A stretch of DNA of 64,000 nucleotides from Lewinellaceae bacterium (GTDB taxonomy: Bacteria; Bacteroidota; Bacteroidia; Chitinophagales; Saprospiraceae). Within the stretch, counting starts at the first letter, position 1. Each line of letters starts with the position of its first letter. The DNA lies in contig JACJYA010000001.1 of NCBI GenBank assembly GCA_020636315.1, positions 1 to 64,000 on the forward strand, given 5' to 3'. Shown here in pieces: positions 62,818 through 64,000 of this stretch. Made by a program: the position numbers and the translations under genes. The notes under the pieces were generated by a model. The model saw nothing but the letters and a program-made list of their open reading frames with translations. It was not told the origin of the DNA and ran no database searches.

Positions 62818-64000
62818 ATGCAGAGAATATGCTCTTTACTCCTGTTTTTGTTCACCCTGGGGGTGGCCTTAAAGGCCCAGCCCACTACCTTCGGCACAGC
62901 TCTGGTAGATGGCTCCTATGCATCATACAATCTTGCAGACCGCGGGGCCTTCCGGCAGGTGCGCCTGCAAGCTGCCAGCAGCGCCGGCGCCCTTTCCCGC
63001 AACTGGAATTTCGCGCAAGGCACGGCGCCCAACCAGAATTTCTTCAACAACTGGCGCCCCTACAGCGGAGCCTGCAACGGCAGTAACCTTAACTTGGTTA
63101 TCAGCGGTTTCAACCAGGTTATTGCTCCGGATACAGGGAACCCTGTGCTTTCTGCCTCCGCCACCTTCAACTCCAACTCTGGCGGCTGCGACGGCTTTCT
63201 GCCCCCAATAACGGCAGGGAACTACTACACCGTCAACGTAACGGAGAATACCGGCGACAACTACATGGTAATCCTGGAAACCAGCTATAAACCGGACACT
63301 GTCACCACCGTTTCCGGCCCTTCCTGCGCTACCAACTGCGGTTATGAGGTAACGGTTATCCTGAGCAACGCACCGGCTGCCGGCGAGTACGCCTATGTGC
63401 GCTACTCCACCGACGGCTTCACCACTTCCGGCCTGGTGGAGCTGAACTTCAGCGGCATTACCGGCACGGTACTATTCCCGATCAGGGGAGCAATACAGTC
63501 ACCTACTATGTTTATACTTCAACCAACACACTGGCACAAATCATCAGCGCCGTCAGCAATTACGGTAAGGTGGCGCACGATTTGCTCACGCTGAAACTGG
63601 GCAACAACAACGGCAGCAACTACAGCTACGGGCCCTGCACCACATCCAACCCGGTTGCCGTCTGCCAGAACACCACCGTGACCCTGGATATGAACGGCAA
63701 CGCCAGTATCGCGGCCGCCGACATCGACGGGGCAGCACCGACAACTGCGGCGTGCCGGCCCCTGAGCCCCAGCCAAACCAGCTTTTCCTGCAGCGATGTG
63801 ATCACCTCCAAACCAACTGACCTGTTCTTCTCCGAATACGTGGAAGGAACCAGCAACAACAAATACCTGGAGATCTATAACGGGACGGGCATCGCGCAGA
63901 TCCTGGCAAATTACCAGGTCAGGACATACAGCAATGGATCAGCCACACCGTCCACGACCACCACTTTGAGCGGGATTTTAAACCCGGCGAGGTGATCGTT
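62818..64000 (+). CDS. Secreted lamin-tail domain protein, partial and frameshifted
   Basis: The gene starts with a Sec signal (LLLFLFTLGVALKAQ) and runs off the right edge. Residues 25-215 look like beta-rich secreted modules with paired Cys (YKPDTVTTVSGPSCATNCGY). At about 63485 a missing G shifts the frame; the protein continues as SNTVTYYVYTSTNTLAQII and KVAHDLLTLKLGNNNGSN. At 63730-63765 a lost G and an extra C scramble what should be DIDGGSTDNCGVPALSPSQ. The end, DLFFSEYVEGTSNNKYLEIYNG, is a lamin-tail domain. A further lost G near 63985 creates a false stop just before the window ends (LNPGEVIV expected). A T9SS sorting domain is likely beyond the window. Confidence 0.7.

Noticed and set aside
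1..64000. tRNA or rRNA genes
   Set aside because: I looked in the larger gaps for cloverleaf and T-loop patterns and for rRNA landmarks and saw none; a covariance-model scan would be decisive.

Overview
The window looks like chromosomal DNA of a Bacteroidota bacterium, most plausibly a Saprospirales-type organism (Lewinella / Phaeodactylibacter / Haliscomenobacter-like). The evidence is a SusC/SusD pair with a GH92 mannosidase, type IX secretion parts (SprE/PorW) and cargo with C-terminal sorting domains, many lipoproteins with no Shine-Dalgarno site, a TTG / TAnnTTTG-type promoter, and a 714-residue LigA. Base composition looks mid-fifties GC by eye (not computed). No rRNA, tRNA, CRISPR array or complete insertion sequence was recognised.

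Layout. 0-8.2 kb: a repeat-rich lipoprotein, a badly frameshifted GH63-like glycoside hydrolase gene, a protein with a DUF4157-type leader joined to a possible His/Cys caspase-fold domain, a hairpin repeat, a small lipoprotein and an orphan open frame. 8.2-13.2 kb (minus strand): three FtsX/MacB-type permeases with no ATPase. 13.3-14.5 kb: a beta-propeller-like lipoprotein. 14.7-30.3 kb (minus strand): one polysaccharide-utilisation locus, in transcription order GntR/UTRA regulator, SusC, SusD, long ManA, sugar-porter MFS, GH92, FG-GAP/UnbV lipoprotein and a small lipoprotein. Its logic is: bind a mannosyl glycan at the surface, trim it with GH92, import mannose, and isomerise mannose-6-phosphate. 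30.5-37.4 kb: two T9SS cargo proteins, a DUF4058 protein beside a MITE-like element, and a large VPS10/BNR-propeller protein. 37.5-46 kb: two phosphoesterases, SprE/PorW divergent from an M23 peptidase, a HAD-like protein and a TIGR01777 epimerase. 46.2-52.9 kb: a peptide ABC importer (two paralogous binding lipoproteins and two permeases, no ATPase). 53-57.7 kb: a DUF234-type AAA ATPase behind striking palindromes, LigA, and a DUF6364/PIN toxin-antitoxin pair. 57.7-64 kb: a LytTR regulator with a scrambled linker, a DUF559 protein, a broken MNT nucleotidyltransferase, a frameshifted M1 peptidase and a frameshifted lamin-tail protein running off the end. This last stretch is dense in hairpin repeats.

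Two features run through the window. First, single-base losses in G/C runs break or scramble several genes (1.9-4.6 kb and 57.7-64 kb). Sequencing or consensus error explains this at least as well as gene decay. Second, the intergenic spaces carry families of hairpin repeats in which the loop is conserved between copies while the arms differ but stay self-complementary. The most interesting candidates are the DUF4157-leader protein (possible contractile-injection-system cargo), the hairpin repeat families (one copy sits between susC and susD), the MITE-like element with a 10-bp flanking duplication, and the palindrome array before the AAA ATPase.
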